Shown here: piece after piece, positions 1 through 9,937 of the stretch
Position numbering within the stretch: the first letter of the stretch is position 1
How the letters are laid out: every line of letters begins with the position of its first letter
Assembly (NCBI GenBank): GCA_016223165.1
Contig: JACRPO010000009.1
Location: 1,054,001-1,118,000 of the forward strand
DNA: 64,000 nt
Direction: 5' to 3'
Origin: Burkholderiales bacterium
GTDB lineage: Bacteria > Pseudomonadota > Gammaproteobacteria > Burkholderiales > Burkholderiaceae_C
Position numbers and translations under genes: made by a program
Notes under the pieces: generated by a model
Told to the model about the DNA's origin: nothing
The model's input: the letters and a program-made list of their open reading frames with translations, nothing else
The model's database searches: none

Positions 1-320
1 GCCAGGCGTTCCGGTTCGACCGGCTTCAGCAGGTAGTCCACCGCTGCGGCATCGAAAGCCGGCAACGCGTAGTGCCCATGCGCGCTCACGAAGACGATGG
101 CCGGCGCCGGCTCGGGCAACGAGGCCGCGAGGTCGAGGCCGCTCGCGCCCGGCATCTGGATGTCGAGCAGCAGCGCCTGCGGCGCCAGCGCGGCCACGGC
201 GGCGAGCGCGGCATCGGCATCGCCCGCCTCGCCCACGACATCGATTCCCGGGAAGGCACCGAGCAGCCGGCGCAGGCGCGCCCGCGCCGGTGCTTCGTCG
301 TCGACGATCAAGAGGCGCAT
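1..320 (-). CDS. LytTR-type response regulator, receiver domain (partial, runs off the left edge)
   Basis: This is the N-terminal part of a response regulator; the C-terminal output domain lies beyond position 1. The visible protein starts MRLLIVDDEAPARARL and has the receiver hallmarks: an acidic pair at residues 8-9, the phospho-acceptor Asp in LLLDIQMPG (about residue 54), and the conserved Lys in DYLLKPVEP (about residue 102). The start codon is ATG at 320, 7 bases after the stop of the histidine kinase at 328-1632, so the two are co-transcribed. Pairing with a LytS/AlgZ-like kinase (His_kinase fold) makes an AlgR/LytTR DNA-binding output domain the likely missing part. That is inference, because the output domain is outside the window. 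The target genes are unknown. Confidence 0.85.
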   Translation of the reverse strand, partial: MRLLIVDDEAPARARLRRLLGAFPGIDVVGEAGDADAALAAVAALAPQALLLDIQMPGASGLDLAASLPEPAPAIVFVSAHGHYALPAFDAAAVDYLLKPVEPERL

Positions 321-327
321 CGCGTCT

Positions 328-1632
328 TCACGGCGACGTCGTGACCGGGGCGGGCGGCCGGGCCACTGCGCCCGGTGTGTCCGGTCCGCCCTGCGCGCCT
401 GGTGCGTCCGGTCCGCCCTGCGCGCCCTGCGCGCCCTGTGCGCCCTGTGCGCCCTGTGCGCCCTGCGTGCCCTGCGCACACTGTGCCCCCCCTGCCCTCT
501 GCGCCTGCGCGCCTTGCACCTGCGCCGCCGCTTCCGCCGGCCAGTGAATGACGGCCGACACGCCGCCGCCGGGCCTCGCCTCGAGCGCGAGCGCGGCCCG
601 CTCGCCGTACAGCAGCGCCAGCCGGCTGCGCACGTTCACGAGGCCGACGCCGGCATGCGGTTCGGGCGTCGCGGACAACGCGCCGAGGCTGCAGGCGACG
701 CGGGCGCGTAGCGTGCCGGCGTCGCGGCGCGCGACCTCGATCTCGATGCGCGCCGGCCCCGCCTGGCGCTCCACGCCGTGCCGGAAGGCGTTCTCCAGCA
801 ACGGCTGCAGCATCAGCGCCGGCACGCGTTGCGCACGCAGCGACTCGTCGACCTGCCACGCCCATGTCACCCGGTCGGCGAAGCGCTGGCCCATGATCTC
901 GGCGTAGGCGTGCAGCAGCGCCAGCTCCTCCTCGAGGGTCACCTGCGGACGCCGCGCCAGGTCGGTGGCGGCGCGCAGCAGCGCTGCCAGGCGCAGCAGC
1001 AGGTGCTCGGCCAAGGCCGGCTGGTCGGGGATGGCCGAGGCGATGGTGTTGAGCGCGTTGAACAGGAAGTGCGGCTCGAGCTGCTGCGCGAGTTGCGCGA
1101 GCTGTGCCTCGCGCGCGAGGGCCAGGTGCGCCTCGGCGCGCAGGCGCTCGGCATGCAGCGCGGCGAACGAGCGGAAGCCGAAGAACATGGCCACGAAGAG
1201 CCCATAGAAGAGCGAGAACTTGACGCACTCGTAGAGCAGCACCTGCGGCCAAGGCGGATGGCGGTAGGTGAGCCCGGCGAGCGCATGCACGCCGTGGCGG
1301 ATGGCATAGACGCCGCCCACGAACAGCGGCGCGGCCAGCGGCAGCAGCGCCAGCGGCCTTGCCGCCCAACGCCAGGGCTGGCCGAGCAGCGGGTCCAGAC
1401 GCGGCACGTGCCGCCACAGCAGCCAGACGATGACGCTGGCGACGGCGAAGCTCGACAGCTCCCACAGGAACGGCTGCCAGAGCCGGCCCTCGCCGTGGCG
1501 CAGATGGTCCTGCACCTCGACGGTGAGCAGCAGCAGCCAGAAGACGGCCCAGGCGATGGCGAAAGGGCGCACCGCGGCACCGGCCGGCACCGCGGCCATC
1601 GGCACTGTGGCCCGGGCAGGAGGGTTGGCCAT
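328..1632 (-). CDS. LytS/AlgZ-like membrane sensor histidine kinase with collagen-like C-terminal tail
   Basis: This is a 434-residue inner-membrane kinase. After the start [10 protein letters not shown] come four hydrophobic segments (about residues 20-180, including [13 protein letters not shown] and [13 protein letters not shown]). A cytoplasmic His_kinase module follows, with the phospho-acceptor in [14 protein letters not shown], and an HATPase with the N-box [12 protein letters not shown] and G-box [11 protein letters not shown]. It should phosphorylate the receiver encoded just downstream (start at 320). ATG 1632 is chosen because longer in-frame starts run into the divergent upp region. 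The last 50 or so residues are odd: a run of Gly-Ala-Gln triplets and two PDxPG repeats, encoded by 9-bp tandem DNA repeats at about 372-478. No kinase function is known for such a tail. The stimulus is unknown. Confidence 0.88.
   Translation of the reverse strand: MANPPARATVPMAAVPAGAAVRPFAIAWAVFWLLLLTVEVQDHLRHGEGRLWQPFLWELSSFAVASVIVWLLWRHVPRLDPLLGQPWRWAARPLALLPLAAPLFVGGVYAIRHGVHALAGLTYRHPPWPQVLLYECVKFSLFYGLFVAMFFGFRSFAALHAERLRAEAHLALAREAQLAQLAQQLEPHFLFNALNTIASAIPDQPALAEHLLLRLAALLRAATDLARRPQVTLEEELALLHAYAEIMGQRFADRVTWAWQVDESLRAQRVPALMLQPLLENAFRHGVERQAGPARIEIEVARRDAGTLRARVACSLGALSATPEPHAGVGLVNVRSRLALLYGERAALALEARPGGGVSAVIHWPAEAAAQVQGAQAQRAGGAQCAQGTQGAQGAQGAQGAQGAQGGPDAPGAQGGPDTPGAVARPPAPVTTSP
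372..478. repeat. In-frame tandem repeats at the 3' end of the LytS-like kinase gene
   Basis: On the plus strand, a 9-bp unit gcgccctgt/gcgccctgc is repeated about six times between 417 and 475. It is preceded by two copies of a longer unit built on gtccggtccgccctgcgcgcc-like sequence. On the coding (minus) strand these give (Gly-Ala-Gln)n and Gly-Gly-Pro-Asp-x-Pro-Gly. All units are multiples of 3, so copy-number change would lengthen or shorten the kinase tail without a frameshift. Confidence 0.85.
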
Positions 1633-1834
1633 CGCCACCGAACATACACCGCTGCCACCGCGGCCGGCAGCGGCCATGGGGCGAAACGGCGGCTGGGCGG
1701 GGCCGAAGGGGCTGAAGGAACCTCGACCGGACCCTGATCGCATGCCGGTGCCGGCCGAGCCCTGCGCGCCGGGCTGCGCCGCCGATCCCATCGCCTGTGG
1801 CACGATGCGGCGCACCGCAGACCCGAGGCCGCCG

Positions 1835-2476
1835 ATGGACCCCCACGACCCGCATGTGCAAGTCATCCGCCACCCGCTCGTGCAGCACAAGCTGACGCTG
1901 CTGCGCGAGAAGGACCGCAGCACCAACGCCTTCCGGCGCCTGCTGCACGAGATCAGCGTGCTCATGGCCTACGAGGTGACGCGCGAGATGCCGACGCACC
2001 TGGTGGAGATCGAGACGCCGCTGGCGAAGATGCAGTCGCCGGTCATCGACGGCAAGAAGACCGTCTTCGTCGTCGTCATGCGTGCCGGCAGCGGCTTTCT
2101 CGACGGCATGCTCGAGGTGGTGCCGGGCGCGCGTGTCGGCCACATCGGCCTGTACCGCGACCCGAAGACGCTGGGCGCCGTGGAGTACTACTTCAAGATG
2201 CCGCACGGCATGGAGGAGCGCGACGCGATCGTGCTCGACCCCATGCTCGCCACCGGCAACTCGGCCGTGGCCGCGGTCGACCGGCTGAAGGAGGCGCGGC
2301 CGAAGTCGATCCGCTTCGTCTGCCTGCTCGCCGCGCCCGAGGGCATCACCAACCTGCGCCGGCACCACCCCGACGTGCCCATCATCACCGCCGCCATCGA
2401 CGAGCGGCTCAACGACCACGGCTACATCGTTCCCGGCCTCGGCGACGCCGGCGACCGGCTGTTCGGAACCAAGTAG
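1835..2476 (+). CDS. upp: Uracil phosphoribosyltransferase
   Basis: A 213-residue salvage enzyme that converts uracil and PRPP to UMP and diphosphate in the cytoplasm. The protein begins [20 protein letters not shown] and is typical of the family in length and along its whole sequence. The PRPP-binding loop reads [12 protein letters not shown] (about residues 131-142), and the uracil-binding C-terminal part contains [20 protein letters not shown] 1835 is preferred over the in-frame ATG at 1805 because it matches the usual N-terminus of Upp proteins. The gene is divergent from the kinase (start 1632) across a 202-bp spacer. It converges on ybeY with only one base between the two stop codons. 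Confidence 0.96.
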   Translation: MDPHDPHVQVIRHPLVQHKLTLLREKDRSTNAFRRLLHEISVLMAYEVTREMPTHLVEIETPLAKMQSPVIDGKKTVFVVVMRAGSGFLDGMLEVVPGARVGHIGLYRDPKTLGAVEYYFKMPHGMEERDAIVLDPMLATGNSAVAAVDRLKEARPKSIRFVCLLAAPEGITNLRRHHPDVPIITAAIDERLNDHGYIVPGLGDAGDRLFGTK

Positions 2477-2477
2477 C

Positions 2478-2927
2478 TCAGCGCCGGTACGGGTCGGCGA
2501 AGCCGAGCGCGGCGAGCAGTTCGCTCTCGCGCGCTTCCATGCGCCGCGCGTCGGCGGCGCGTTCGTGGTCGTAGCCCTGTGCGTGCAGCGTGCCGTGCAC
2601 GAGCAGGTGCGCATAGTGCGCCTCGAGCGCAATGCGCGCCGCCTTCGCCTCGGCCTGCAGCACCGGGGCGCACAGGACGAGGTCGGCGACGACGAGCGGC
2701 GCGCGCTCGTAGTCGAAGGTGAGCACGTTGGTGGCGTAGTCCTTGCGGCGATAGGTCCGGTTCAGCTCGCGCCCTTCGTCGGCGCCGACGATGCGCACGG
2801 CGATCTGTGCATCGCACTCGAGCGCGGCGCGGATCCAGCGTGCCACGCAGTGGCGCGGCAGGCGCGCGCGGTGGCGCGCGTCGGCGAACTGCAGGCTGAG
2901 GCGCAAGGCCGGCCGGGCTGCGCTCAT
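2478..2927 (-). CDS. ybeY: Endoribonuclease YbeY (16S rRNA maturation)
   Basis: A 149-residue member of the YbeY/UPF0054 family of zinc-dependent endoribonucleases, which act in 16S rRNA 3'-end maturation and ribosome quality control. The diagnostic metal-binding motif is present near the C-terminus as [12 protein letters not shown], supplying three histidines. The Arg-containing segment [19 protein letters not shown] is also typical. The ATG at 2927 overlaps the phoH stop codon (ATGA), so translation is coupled to phoH. The phoH-ybeY order is the common one in proteobacteria. Confidence 0.95.
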   Translation of the reverse strand: MSAARPALRLSLQFADARHRARLPRHCVARWIRAALECDAQIAVRIVGADEGRELNRTYRRKDYATNVLTFDYERAPLVVADLVLCAPVLQAEAKAARIALEAHYAHLLVHGTLHAQGYDHERAADARRMEARESELLAALGFADPYRR

Positions 2928-3940
2928 GGCGCCGGGCGCATGCGCTCGTAGGCCTCGACGATGCGCGCCACCAGCGGGTGGCGCACGACGTCGGCGGCGG
3001 TGAAGTCGGTGAAGGCGATGCCGCGCACGTCGGCCAGGATCTGGCGCGCCTCGATGAGGCCGCTGCCCAGGCCCTTGGGCAGGTCGATCTGGCTCACGTC
3101 GCCGGTGACCACGCACTTGCTGCGAAAGCCCATGCGCGTGAGGAACATCTTCATCTGCTCGCGCGTGGTGTTCTGCGCCTCGTCGAGGATGACGAAGGCA
3201 TGGTTGAGCGTGCGCCCGCGCATGAAGGCGAGCGGCGCGATCTCGATCTGGCCCTTCTCGAAGGCCCTGCCGACGCGGTCGAAGCCCATCAGGTCGTAGA
3301 GCGCGTCGTACAGCGGGCGCAGGTAGGGGTCGACCTTCTGCGCCAGGTCGCCCGGCAGGAAGCCCAGGCGCTCGCCGGCCTCCACGGCCGGGCGCGTGAG
3401 CACGATGCGCTGCACGCCCTGGCGCTCGAGCGCGTCCACCGCGCAGGCCACGGCGAGGAAGGTCTTGCCGGTGCCGGCCGGCCCGATGCCGAAGGTGATG
3501 TCGTGCGACAGCATCTGGCGCAGATACTGCACCTGGTTGGGTGTGCGTCCGGTGAGGCTGGCGTGACGCGTGTGCAGCACGACGGAGGCATCGGCCGGCG
3601 TGCCCTCCAGCTCGGCGCCGGCATCGGCGGGTGATGCGGCAGCCGCGGTGGCCGCAGGAGCGGTGCGCGCCGGCCGGGCGCCCGCGCTGGCCGTCTCCAC
3701 GAGCGCGAGGCGCAGCTGCTCGTCGTCGAGCGGGCGCGCGGCAAGTTCGTGCAGGCGATCGAGCAGGTCGATCGTGCGCTGCACCGCTTCGCGCGGGCCT
3801 TCGATGCGGAACTCGGGGCCGCGGCGGCCGATGCGCACGGCCAGCGCCTCTTCGACCTGGCGCAAGTGCGCATCGAGCGGCCCGCAAAGGTGGGCCAGGC
3901 GGTGGTTGTCGGTGTCGGCGAGGCGGTGGCGGCGGATCAA
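2924..3940 (-). CDS. phoH: PhoH-family ATPase
   Basis: A 338-residue cytoplasmic P-loop ATPase of the PhoH/PhoL family, implicated in RNA metabolism through its link to YbeY. The Walker A motif is [11 protein letters not shown] (about residue 150), the Walker B region is [10 protein letters not shown], and a further conserved segment is [12 protein letters not shown]. The N-terminus [16 protein letters not shown] matches other betaproteobacterial PhoH proteins. No ATG is available there, so TTG at 3940 is chosen ([11 protein letters not shown]), with an AGGACC sequence just upstream as a possible ribosome-binding site. An Ala/Pro-rich stretch of about 35 residues separates the N-terminal domain from the ATPase. 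It overlaps ybeY by ATGA. A miaB-like gene often found upstream is not present here. Confidence 0.93.
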   Translation of the reverse strand: MIRRHRLADTDNHRLAHLCGPLDAHLRQVEEALAVRIGRRGPEFRIEGPREAVQRTIDLLDRLHELAARPLDDEQLRLALVETASAGARPARTAPAATAAAASPADAGAELEGTPADASVVLHTRHASLTGRTPNQVQYLRQMLSHDITFGIGPAGTGKTFLAVACAVDALERQGVQRIVLTRPAVEAGERLGFLPGDLAQKVDPYLRPLYDALYDLMGFDRVGRAFEKGQIEIAPLAFMRGRTLNHAFVILDEAQNTTREQMKMFLTRMGFRSKCVVTGDVSQIDLPKGLGSGLIEARQILADVRGIAFTDFTAADVVRHPLVARIVEAYERMRPAP

Positions 3941-4051
3941 GTGGGTCCTGGGTCGGCGCAGGCAACGCCGGGGCGGGGAATTGTCGCAGTGCAGGCGCGC
4001 CGGTGTGCCGCTGGGGCGCAGGCGGCCGCAACCGGACTGCAACAATGCGCG

Positions 4052-6052
4052 GTGACGAGTTTGCCGACGCTGCCCAACCCCTTGCCCACTCGCTCCGCGG
4101 TCCGCTGCCCGCCATCGGTTCTCTTGCCGAAGTTCACCCGCTGGCTGGCTGGGCTGGCGTGGCTGTTGTCGCTGCTGCTGGCGGCTCTCCCGGCATGCGC
4201 CGGCGACGAGGGATTGGAGGGCACGCAGGTGCTGCGCAGCGCCCTGGCGGCCATCGGCGACGGACCGGAGTTCCCGGCCGTCCCGGCGCCGGTGCAGGCG
4301 GTGACGCTGCCCGACGAGTGGGCGATCAGCCGCCCGGGCTTCCAGGGCACGCTGTGGTATCGGGTGGCGTTGGATTTCGATCCGCAGAAGGGCGCCGCGG
4401 GCCGAGCCGACGCCAAGGGCGGCGCCGCGCCGGAGCTGCAGGCGCTGTACATCGCGCGCGCCTGTTCCAACTACGAGGTGCATCTGAACGGCCAGCTCGT
4501 CGCAAGCGGCGGCCGCATGCGCGAGCCGGTTTCGCACCAATGCAGTCGGCCGCAGCTCGTCAACCTGCCGGCGGCGCTGCTGGTGGCTGGGCGCAACGAA
4601 CTCGACATCAAGCTCGTCGGGCATCGCCTGGCCGAGCTGGGCTCGGCGCATCGCGCCGGCGGCCTCTCGGCGCTGATGGTGGGGCCGCAGGCCGTGCTGG
4701 CGCCGCACCACGCGCGGCAGACGGCGCTCGCGGTCGGCTTCGCGCAGGGCGGCAGCGCGACGCTGCTGCTGATGGGCGGCTTCATGTTCGTGCTCGGCTA
4801 CGTCAACCGGCGCGAGAGCCAGCTCGCCTACTTCGGCGCGCTCAGCGTCGGGCTGGCGATCTTCGATGCGCGCCTGTGGCTGCGAGACCTGCCGCTTTCG
4901 CACCGGCTGCTGGAGTTCGTGCTGCTCGTGCTCCTGTCGTTCATCACCTGGGCGGCGGTGCAGTTCCTGCTGCGCTCGGGCGGCATGCGACTGAAGCAGG
5001 CCGACACCGGCCTGCCGGTGCAATGCGCGCTGGTGGCGTTGACGCTGCTCGCGGCCGGGCCCGAGCGGCTGCACGCGCTGGCGCTCTTCTGGTACGCGGT
5101 GTTCGCCGCCGAGATCGCCGCCGCCGCGGCGCTGCTGCTGCGCCGCCCGCGCAGCGCCGATGCCCGCTGGACGACGACGCTGCTGCTCGCCGGCGCGGCG
5201 CTCGCCGTGCTCGCCGCCGCCACGGCCGGCTTCGCGAGCACCGAGGACCTGCCGGCGCTGCTGGCTTCGACCGGCCTGCCGCTGGTGGTGCTCTTCGTCG
5301 GCCTGCGCCTGGTGATGCAGCACGGCCGCGCCCGGCGCGAGGCCGAGGCCTCGCGCGCGCAGCTCGAGCAGAGCAAGGCCCAGCTCGAGCACCGCGTGCG
5401 CGAGGCGACCCAGGAGATCGAGCGCAACATGCGCCAGGTGGCCGACCTGAAGGTCGAGCAGGTGGCCGAGCGCGAGCGCAAGCGCATCGCCGCCGACCTG
5501 CACGACGACCTCGGCGCCAAGCTGCTGACGATCGTGCACACGAGCGAGTCGGACCGCATCAGCACGCTCGCGCGCGAGGCGCTGGAGGAGATGCGCCTGT
5601 CGGTGCGCGGCCTCACCGGCCGCCCGGTGCGCCTGGCCGACGCGATGGGCGACTGGCGCGCCGAGACGGTGTCGCGCCTGGCCCAGGCCGGCATCGAGGG
5701 CGAGTGGCAGAGCCCCGACGAGGCGCCGCAGATGCTGAGCTCGCGCGCCTACGTGCAGACGACGCGCATCCTGCGCGAGGCCACGAGCAACATCATCAAG
5801 CACAGCGGCGCCTCGCACTGCTCGGTGAGCTGCGCCACCGCCGACGGCGACTTCCAGCTCATCATCCAGGACAACGGCGACGGCATCGCGCAGCAGGACG
5901 TCGACTCGCGCCTGGACAAGGGCCATGGCCTCGCGAGCATGAAGAACCGCGCCAAGCAGCTGCAGGGCCAATGCCTGGTCGAGTCGGGACCGGGGTATGG
6001 GACCGTGATACGCCTCACGCTTCCACTCGATCGCGCCACCAGCCCCTCGTGA
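4052..6052 (+). CDS. 7TMR-DISM-like membrane sensor histidine kinase, HisKA_3/NarL type
   Basis: A 666-residue sensor kinase. After GTG 4052 ([10 protein letters not shown]) there is a signal-like hydrophobic segment ending near PACAGDEG. A periplasmic beta-rich sensor region follows (about residues 55-220, with [11 protein letters not shown] and [14 protein letters not shown] resembling sugar-binding-like DISM ectodomains), then six or seven membrane helices (about 220-430). A coiled coil ([19 protein letters not shown]) leads into the HisKA_3 dimerisation domain with phospho-acceptor His in [12 protein letters not shown]. The HATPase contains [23 protein letters not shown] and [12 protein letters not shown] NarL-type regulator follows 67 bp downstream and is the likely partner. 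The ligand cannot be predicted from sequence. The start is uncertain because upstream in-frame codons overlap phoH. Confidence 0.85.
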   Translation: MTSLPTLPNPLPTRSAVRCPPSVLLPKFTRWLAGLAWLLSLLLAALPACAGDEGLEGTQVLRSALAAIGDGPEFPAVPAPVQAVTLPDEWAISRPGFQGTLWYRVALDFDPQKGAAGRADAKGGAAPELQALYIARACSNYEVHLNGQLVASGGRMREPVSHQCSRPQLVNLPAALLVAGRNELDIKLVGHRLAELGSAHRAGGLSALMVGPQAVLAPHHARQTALAVGFAQGGSATLLLMGGFMFVLGYVNRRESQLAYFGALSVGLAIFDARLWLRDLPLSHRLLEFVLLVLLSFITWAAVQFLLRSGGMRLKQADTGLPVQCALVALTLLAAGPERLHALALFWYAVFAAEIAAAAALLLRRPRSADARWTTTLLLAGAALAVLAAATAGFASTEDLPALLASTGLPLVVLFVGLRLVMQHGRARREAEASRAQLEQSKAQLEHRVREATQEIERNMRQVADLKVEQVAERERKRIAADLHDDLGAKLLTIVHTSESDRISTLAREALEEMRLSVRGLTGRPVRLADAMGDWRAETVSRLAQAGIEGEWQSPDEAPQMLSSRAYVQTTRILREATSNIIKHSGASHCSVSCATADGDFQLIIQDNGDGIAQQDVDSRLDKGHGLASMKNRAKQLQGQCLVESGPGYGTVIRLTLPLDRATSPS

Positions 6053-6119
6053 GTGCCGAGGGGCGGCCGATAACATCGTCGTCAACCCCTCGCCCAGGTG
6101 CCGCCCCCGCGGATGCGTG

Positions 6120-6767
6120 ATGAAACATATCCTGCTGCTCGAAGACCTGCCCGAGATCCGCGCCTGGATGCGCAAGCTCGTCCTGCATGTCTTCCCCGAC
6201 GCCGTGATCAGTGAGAGCGCGCGCATCCAGGACGCGATGTCGCTCGTGGCCACACAGCGCTTCGACCTGGCGCTCATCGACCTCGGCCTGCCCGACGGCA
6301 GCGGCGTCGACGTGGTGACCAAGCTGCGCGACCTGCAGCCCGAGGCGCAGAGCGTCATCGTCACCATCCACGATGACGACGAGCACCTGTTCCCCGCGCT
6401 GCAAGCGGGCGCCTTCGGCTACATCCTCAAGGAGCAGCCGCGCGAGCAGATCACCGAGCAGCTGCAACGCATCAGCCAGGGCGAGCCGCCGCTGTCACCC
6501 TCGATCGCGCGGCGCGTGATGGCCTACTTCACCGAGAAGGCCAAGCCGCAGGCGGCTAACCCGATGCCGCATGTGAGCCTCACCGACCGCGAGAGCGAAG
6601 TGTTGCTGCGCGTGGCCAAGGGCTACACGCTGCCCGAGATCGGCGTGCAGCTGGGCCTGTCGCGCCACACGATCGCCGACTACGTGAAGCAGATCTACCG
6701 CAAGCTCAACGTGAGCTCGCGCGCCGAAGCCGCGCTCGAGGCGCAGCGGCTCGGGCTCTTCCGCTAG
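6120..6767 (+). CDS. NarL/FixJ-type response regulator (receiver + LuxR HTH)
   Basis: A 215-residue transcriptional regulator. The receiver begins MKHILLLEDLPEIRAW, with the phospho-acceptor Asp in LALIDLGLPDGSG (about residue 54) and the conserved Lys in YILKEQPREQ. The C-terminal LuxR/GerE helix-turn-helix contains LTDRESEVLLRVAKGYTLPEIGVQLGLS and ends in a typical RKLNVSSRAEAALEA. It lies 67 bp after the 7TMR-DISM kinase and almost certainly receives phosphate from it. GTG at 6117 is an alternative start one codon upstream. Regulated genes are unknown; no output genes sit directly beside the pair. Confidence 0.93.
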   Translation: MKHILLLEDLPEIRAWMRKLVLHVFPDAVISESARIQDAMSLVATQRFDLALIDLGLPDGSGVDVVTKLRDLQPEAQSVIVTIHDDDEHLFPALQAGAFGYILKEQPREQITEQLQRISQGEPPLSPSIARRVMAYFTEKAKPQAANPMPHVSLTDRESEVLLRVAKGYTLPEIGVQLGLSRHTIADYVKQIYRKLNVSSRAEAALEAQRLGLFR

Positions 6768-6864
6768 CTGCGAGGCTGCTGCTGCCGGCGCCAACGCGGC
6801 GCTGCTCTCAGCATCGCGCGCAGCGAATAGTGGGTAGTGCGTCGGAGCGCGGAGGTCGCGGCGC

Positions 6865-7146
6865 GCCGAGGACGCGGGGTGGTCGGCTCTGCTCGTGTCC
6901 TCTTTCGGCCGCCCGGCTCGCAAGCTCGCAGGGCGCCCGAATGCCCCCTTTACCTCGCTGAGCCGACCACCCCGCGTCCTCGGCGGGCACCAGTGTTGGC
7001 ATTCGACGAGGGCGTGCCGCCGCTGGTGCCGGATCGGGCCGATGGGGCGCCCTGCGCAGCGAGGTAAAGGGGGCATCCGGGGGCCCTGCGAGCTTGCGAG
7101 CCGGGCCGCCGGAAAGCGGCGCGGGGTGCCCCGTCGGCCCGATCCC
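6865..7146. repeat. Nested inverted-repeat cluster in a 440-bp gene-free spacer
   Basis: The spacer between the NarL-type regulator (stop 6767) and gspF (stop 7208) holds no convincing gene. It does hold three inverted repeats. IR-A: 6865-6888 is a perfect 24/24 reverse complement of 6961-6984. IR-B: 6911-6960 is the reverse complement of 7057-7106 with two mismatches in 50. IR-C: about 7031-7051 pairs with about 7125-7145 with two mismatches. Each IR-B arm also contains the near-palindrome GCTCGCAAGCTCGC. The arrangement looks like two facing copies of a REP- or MITE-like element. It sits between two converging genes, so it could also act as a bidirectional terminator. No T-rich tail is present. 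Confidence 0.85.
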
Positions 7147-7207
7147 GCCACCGCACGTCGCAGTGGGACTCGATCAACAGACTAGAGCACTGGTGCCGGG
7201 TCGAGCC

Positions 7208-8431
7208 CTACTTCACCCACTGATTGAGCTGAATGATCGGCAGCATCACCGCCAGCATGATCATCACCACCACCAGCCCCATCACGACGATGAGCAGCGG
7301 CTCGATGATGGTGGCCGCCGACATCGCGCGCCGCTGCACCTCGGCCGACAGCTGGTTCGACGCGCGGCCGAGCATCGTCGGCAGCTGGCCGGTCTGTTCA
7401 CCCAGGCGCGCGAACATCGCCAGGAGCCCCGGGTAACGCGGCTTGGCCGCCAGCGCCGAGGCGAGAGACGCCCCCTCGCGTACCTGCACCAGCGCCTCCA
7501 TCGCGTCGGCGCGCATGGCGCGGTTGTTCACCGTCTCGGCCGCCGCCTGCAGCGCTTTCAAGATGGGCACGCCGGCGCCGGCAAGCATGGCCAGCGTGCC
7601 GCCGAAGCGTGCCGCGTTGTAGCCACGCGCCAGGCGCCCGAAGAGCGGCAACTTCAGGAAAGCGGCGTCGGTGCTGCGGCGGAAGGCCTCGTTGCGCCGC
7701 GCGCTCGCGTAGGCCGCGATGCCGCCGGCGAGCAGCACGCCCACCGCCCAACCCCAGTTGCGCACGAAGCTCGACAGCGCCAGCATGATGACGGTGAGCG
7801 TGGGCAGCGCCCGCTTCGAGCTGGTGAAGACGTTGGCGATCTGCGGCACGACATAGGTCATGAGCACGATCACGATCAGCACCGCCACCACCGAGACGAT
7901 GGCCGGGTACATCATCGCCCCCATCACCTTGGCGCGCAGCGCCTGGCGCTGCTCGAGGTCGTCGGCGAGCTTCTCGAGCACCGTGCCGAGCGCGCCGCTC
8001 TGCTCGCCGGCGGCGACGACGGCGCGGTAGACGTCGTCGAACTCACGCGGCGCGGTGGCCAGCGCGCGCGCAAACGTGCTGCCGGCATTGACCTCGCTCT
8101 TCAGGTGCGCGACGAGCTCGCGCTGGCGCGCCACGTCCGACTCGTCGCCCATCGCCGACAGCGCACGCTCCAGCGGCAGGCCGGCCGCGACGAGGCCGGC
8201 GAGCTGGCGCGTCCACACCGCCAGCGACGTCGCATCGAACACGCGCCGCGAGAAGCGCGACATCTGTACGCCCGTGCTGTCGTTGGCCGCCTGGCCCACC
8301 GGGTTGACGGCCAGCGGCACCAGCGAGCGCGAACGCAGCTGCGCGCGCGCCGCCTTGGCGTTGTCGGCCTCGAGCAGGCCGGACTGCGCCTTGCCGGCTT
8401 CGTCGAGCGCTTCGAACTTGTAGGCGGGCAT
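7208..8431 (-). CDS. gspF: Type II secretion system inner-membrane platform protein GspF
   Basis: A 407-residue polytopic inner-membrane protein with the two repeated cytoplasmic GspF/PilC domains. The first (about residues 70-195) contains TRQLAGLVAAGLPLERALSAM, and the second (about 275-395) contains GGTLAMLAGAGVPILKAL and GEQTGQLPTML. The membrane segments are near 175-205 (VVAVLIVIVLMTYVV), 225-245 and 370-400 (IIEPLLIVVMGLVVVMIML). It anchors the GspE ATPase and helps assemble the pseudopilus. It is the last gene of the gspG-to-F operon and starts 13 bp after gspE. The length and N-terminus (MPAYKFEALDEAGK) are standard. Confidence 0.97.
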   Translation of the reverse strand: MPAYKFEALDEAGKAQSGLLEADNAKAARAQLRSRSLVPLAVNPVGQAANDSTGVQMSRFSRRVFDATSLAVWTRQLAGLVAAGLPLERALSAMGDESDVARQRELVAHLKSEVNAGSTFARALATAPREFDDVYRAVVAAGEQSGALGTVLEKLADDLEQRQALRAKVMGAMMYPAIVSVVAVLIVIVLMTYVVPQIANVFTSSKRALPTLTVIMLALSSFVRNWGWAVGVLLAGGIAAYASARRNEAFRRSTDAAFLKLPLFGRLARGYNAARFGGTLAMLAGAGVPILKALQAAAETVNNRAMRADAMEALVQVREGASLASALAAKPRYPGLLAMFARLGEQTGQLPTMLGRASNQLSAEVQRRAMSAATIIEPLLIVVMGLVVVMIMLAVMLPIIQLNQWVK

Positions 8432-8444
8432 CGGCGGCGCCGCC

Positions 8445-9875
8445 TCAGTCGCCCGTGACGCGCAGGACTTCCTCGCGCGAGGTGATGCCTTCGTCGATCA
8501 GGCGCTGGCCGTCCTCGCGCATCGAGCGCAGGCCGTTCGCCTCGGCCTGCACGAAGAGCTGGTTCTCGGGCGCGCGGCGGTGGATGAGCTGGCTCAGCTT
8601 GTCCTCCACCGACATCAGCTCGTAGACGCCGGTGCGGCCCTTGTAGCCCGTGTGGCCGCATTCGCTGCAGCCCACCGGGTGCCAGAGCCGGCGCTCGCCG
8701 TCCTCGGCCTGGCGCTTGCAGTGCGGGCAGAGCTTGCGCACCAGGCGCTGCGCCAGCGTGCCGAGCAGGCTGGAGCTGAGCAGGAACGGCTCGACACCCA
8801 TGTCGACGAGGCGCGTGACGCTGCTCACCGCGTCGTTGGTGTGCACGGTGGCGAGCACGAGGTGGCCGGTGAGGCTGGCCTGGATGGCGATCTGCGCCGT
8901 CTCGAAGTCGCGGATCTCGCCGATCATGATGACGTCGGGGTCCTGGCGCAGGATGGCGCGCAGCGCCTTCGCGAACGTGAGGTCGATCTTCGGGTTGACC
9001 TGCGTCTGGCCGATGCCGGGCAGCTCGTATTCGACCGGGTCTTCCACGGTCAGCACGTTGGTGGTGGCCGTGTCGACGCGCTGCAGGCTCGCGTAGAGCG
9101 TCGTCGTCTTGCCCGAGCCCGTGGGGCCGGTGACGAGCACGATGCCGTGCGGCTGCTGGATGAGGCGCGCGAAGCCGGCGAGCACGTCGCCGCTCATGCC
9201 CAGGCCCTCGAGCGTGAACTTCGATTCGGTCTTGTCGAGCAGGCGCAGCACGGCGCGTTCGCCGTGCGAGCTCGGCAACGTGGACACGCGCACGTCGATG
9301 GCGCGGCCGCCGATGCGCAGCGAGATGCGCCCGTCCTGCGGCAGCCGCTTCTCGGCGATGTCGAGCTCGGCCATGATCTTCAGGCGCGAGATCAGCGCCG
9401 CATGCAGCGCCCGGTTGGGCTGCACCACCTCGCGCAGCGAGCCGTCGACGCGGAAGCGCACCGAGGAGCTGCGCTCGTAGGGCTCGATGTGGATGTCGCT
9501 CGCGCCGTCCTTGGCCGCCTGCGTGAGCAGCGCGTTCAGCATGCGGATGATGGGCGCGTCGTCGGCGGCCTCGAGCAGGTCTTCCACGGCGGGCAGGTCC
9601 TGCATCATGCGGCTCAGGTCGACGCCGCTTTCCACCTCGCCCATCACGGCCGCGGCGCTCCCCTCGCCACCGGCGTAGGCCTCGGCGATGCGCTGCCCGA
9701 GGGTGCTCTCGGGCTCGCGCTCGAAGCGGCGCACGTCGAACAGCCGCGTCACCTCGGCCAGCGCCGAAGGCGGCGTGCTGTCGCCGGCCCAGAGCACGAG
9801 CTGCTCGCCGTCGTCCTCGAGCAGCAGCGTGTTGGCCTTCGCGAAGGGGTAAGGCAGCGGATGGCGAGCTCCCAT
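8445..9875 (-). CDS. gspE: Type II secretion system ATPase GspE
   Basis: A 476-residue cytoplasmic secretion ATPase that powers pseudopilus assembly. Seen in order: a short N-terminal region, the GspE/PilB core from about residue 100 with [12 protein letters not shown], Walker [12 protein letters not shown] (about 230-240), the Asp box and Walker B around [14 protein letters not shown] (about 300), the His box [12 protein letters not shown], and a zinc-binding tetracysteine motif made of CPHCKRQ and [14 protein letters not shown]. All catalytic motifs are intact. The N-terminal region is shorter than in enterobacterial GspE. It sits between gspD (62 bp gap) and gspF (13 bp gap). Confidence 0.97.
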   Translation of the reverse strand: MGARHPLPYPFAKANTLLLEDDGEQLVLWAGDSTPPSALAEVTRLFDVRRFEREPESTLGQRIAEAYAGGEGSAAAVMGEVESGVDLSRMMQDLPAVEDLLEAADDAPIIRMLNALLTQAAKDGASDIHIEPYERSSSVRFRVDGSLREVVQPNRALHAALISRLKIMAELDIAEKRLPQDGRISLRIGGRAIDVRVSTLPSSHGERAVLRLLDKTESKFTLEGLGMSGDVLAGFARLIQQPHGIVLVTGPTGSGKTTTLYASLQRVDTATTNVLTVEDPVEYELPGIGQTQVNPKIDLTFAKALRAILRQDPDVIMIGEIRDFETAQIAIQASLTGHLVLATVHTNDAVSSVTRLVDMGVEPFLLSSSLLGTLAQRLVRKLCPHCKRQAEDGERRLWHPVGCSECGHTGYKGRTGVYELMSVEDKLSQLIHRRAPENQLFVQAEANGLRSMREDGQRLIDEGITSREEVLRVTGD

Positions 9876-9937
9876 GGCGGTGTGCTCCGGGCAGGTGGAC
9901 GATGCGGATGGAAGCGGTCGGTGCGCTCAGGGCGTCA

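Noticed and set aside
417-478. Possible CRISPR-like array in the 9-bp repeats
   Set aside because: Units are 9 bp without spacers and lie in frame inside a kinase gene; no cas genes are present.
3940-6367. Long upstream extension of the phoH frame across the second sensor kinase
   Set aside because: PhoH similarity ends at the TTG at 3940, and the region belongs to the plus-strand kinase with full catalytic motifs.
6768-7207. Small protein genes in the repeat cluster
   Set aside because: Short open frames exist on both strands but are built from the inverted repeats and have no ribosome-binding sites or recognisable features.
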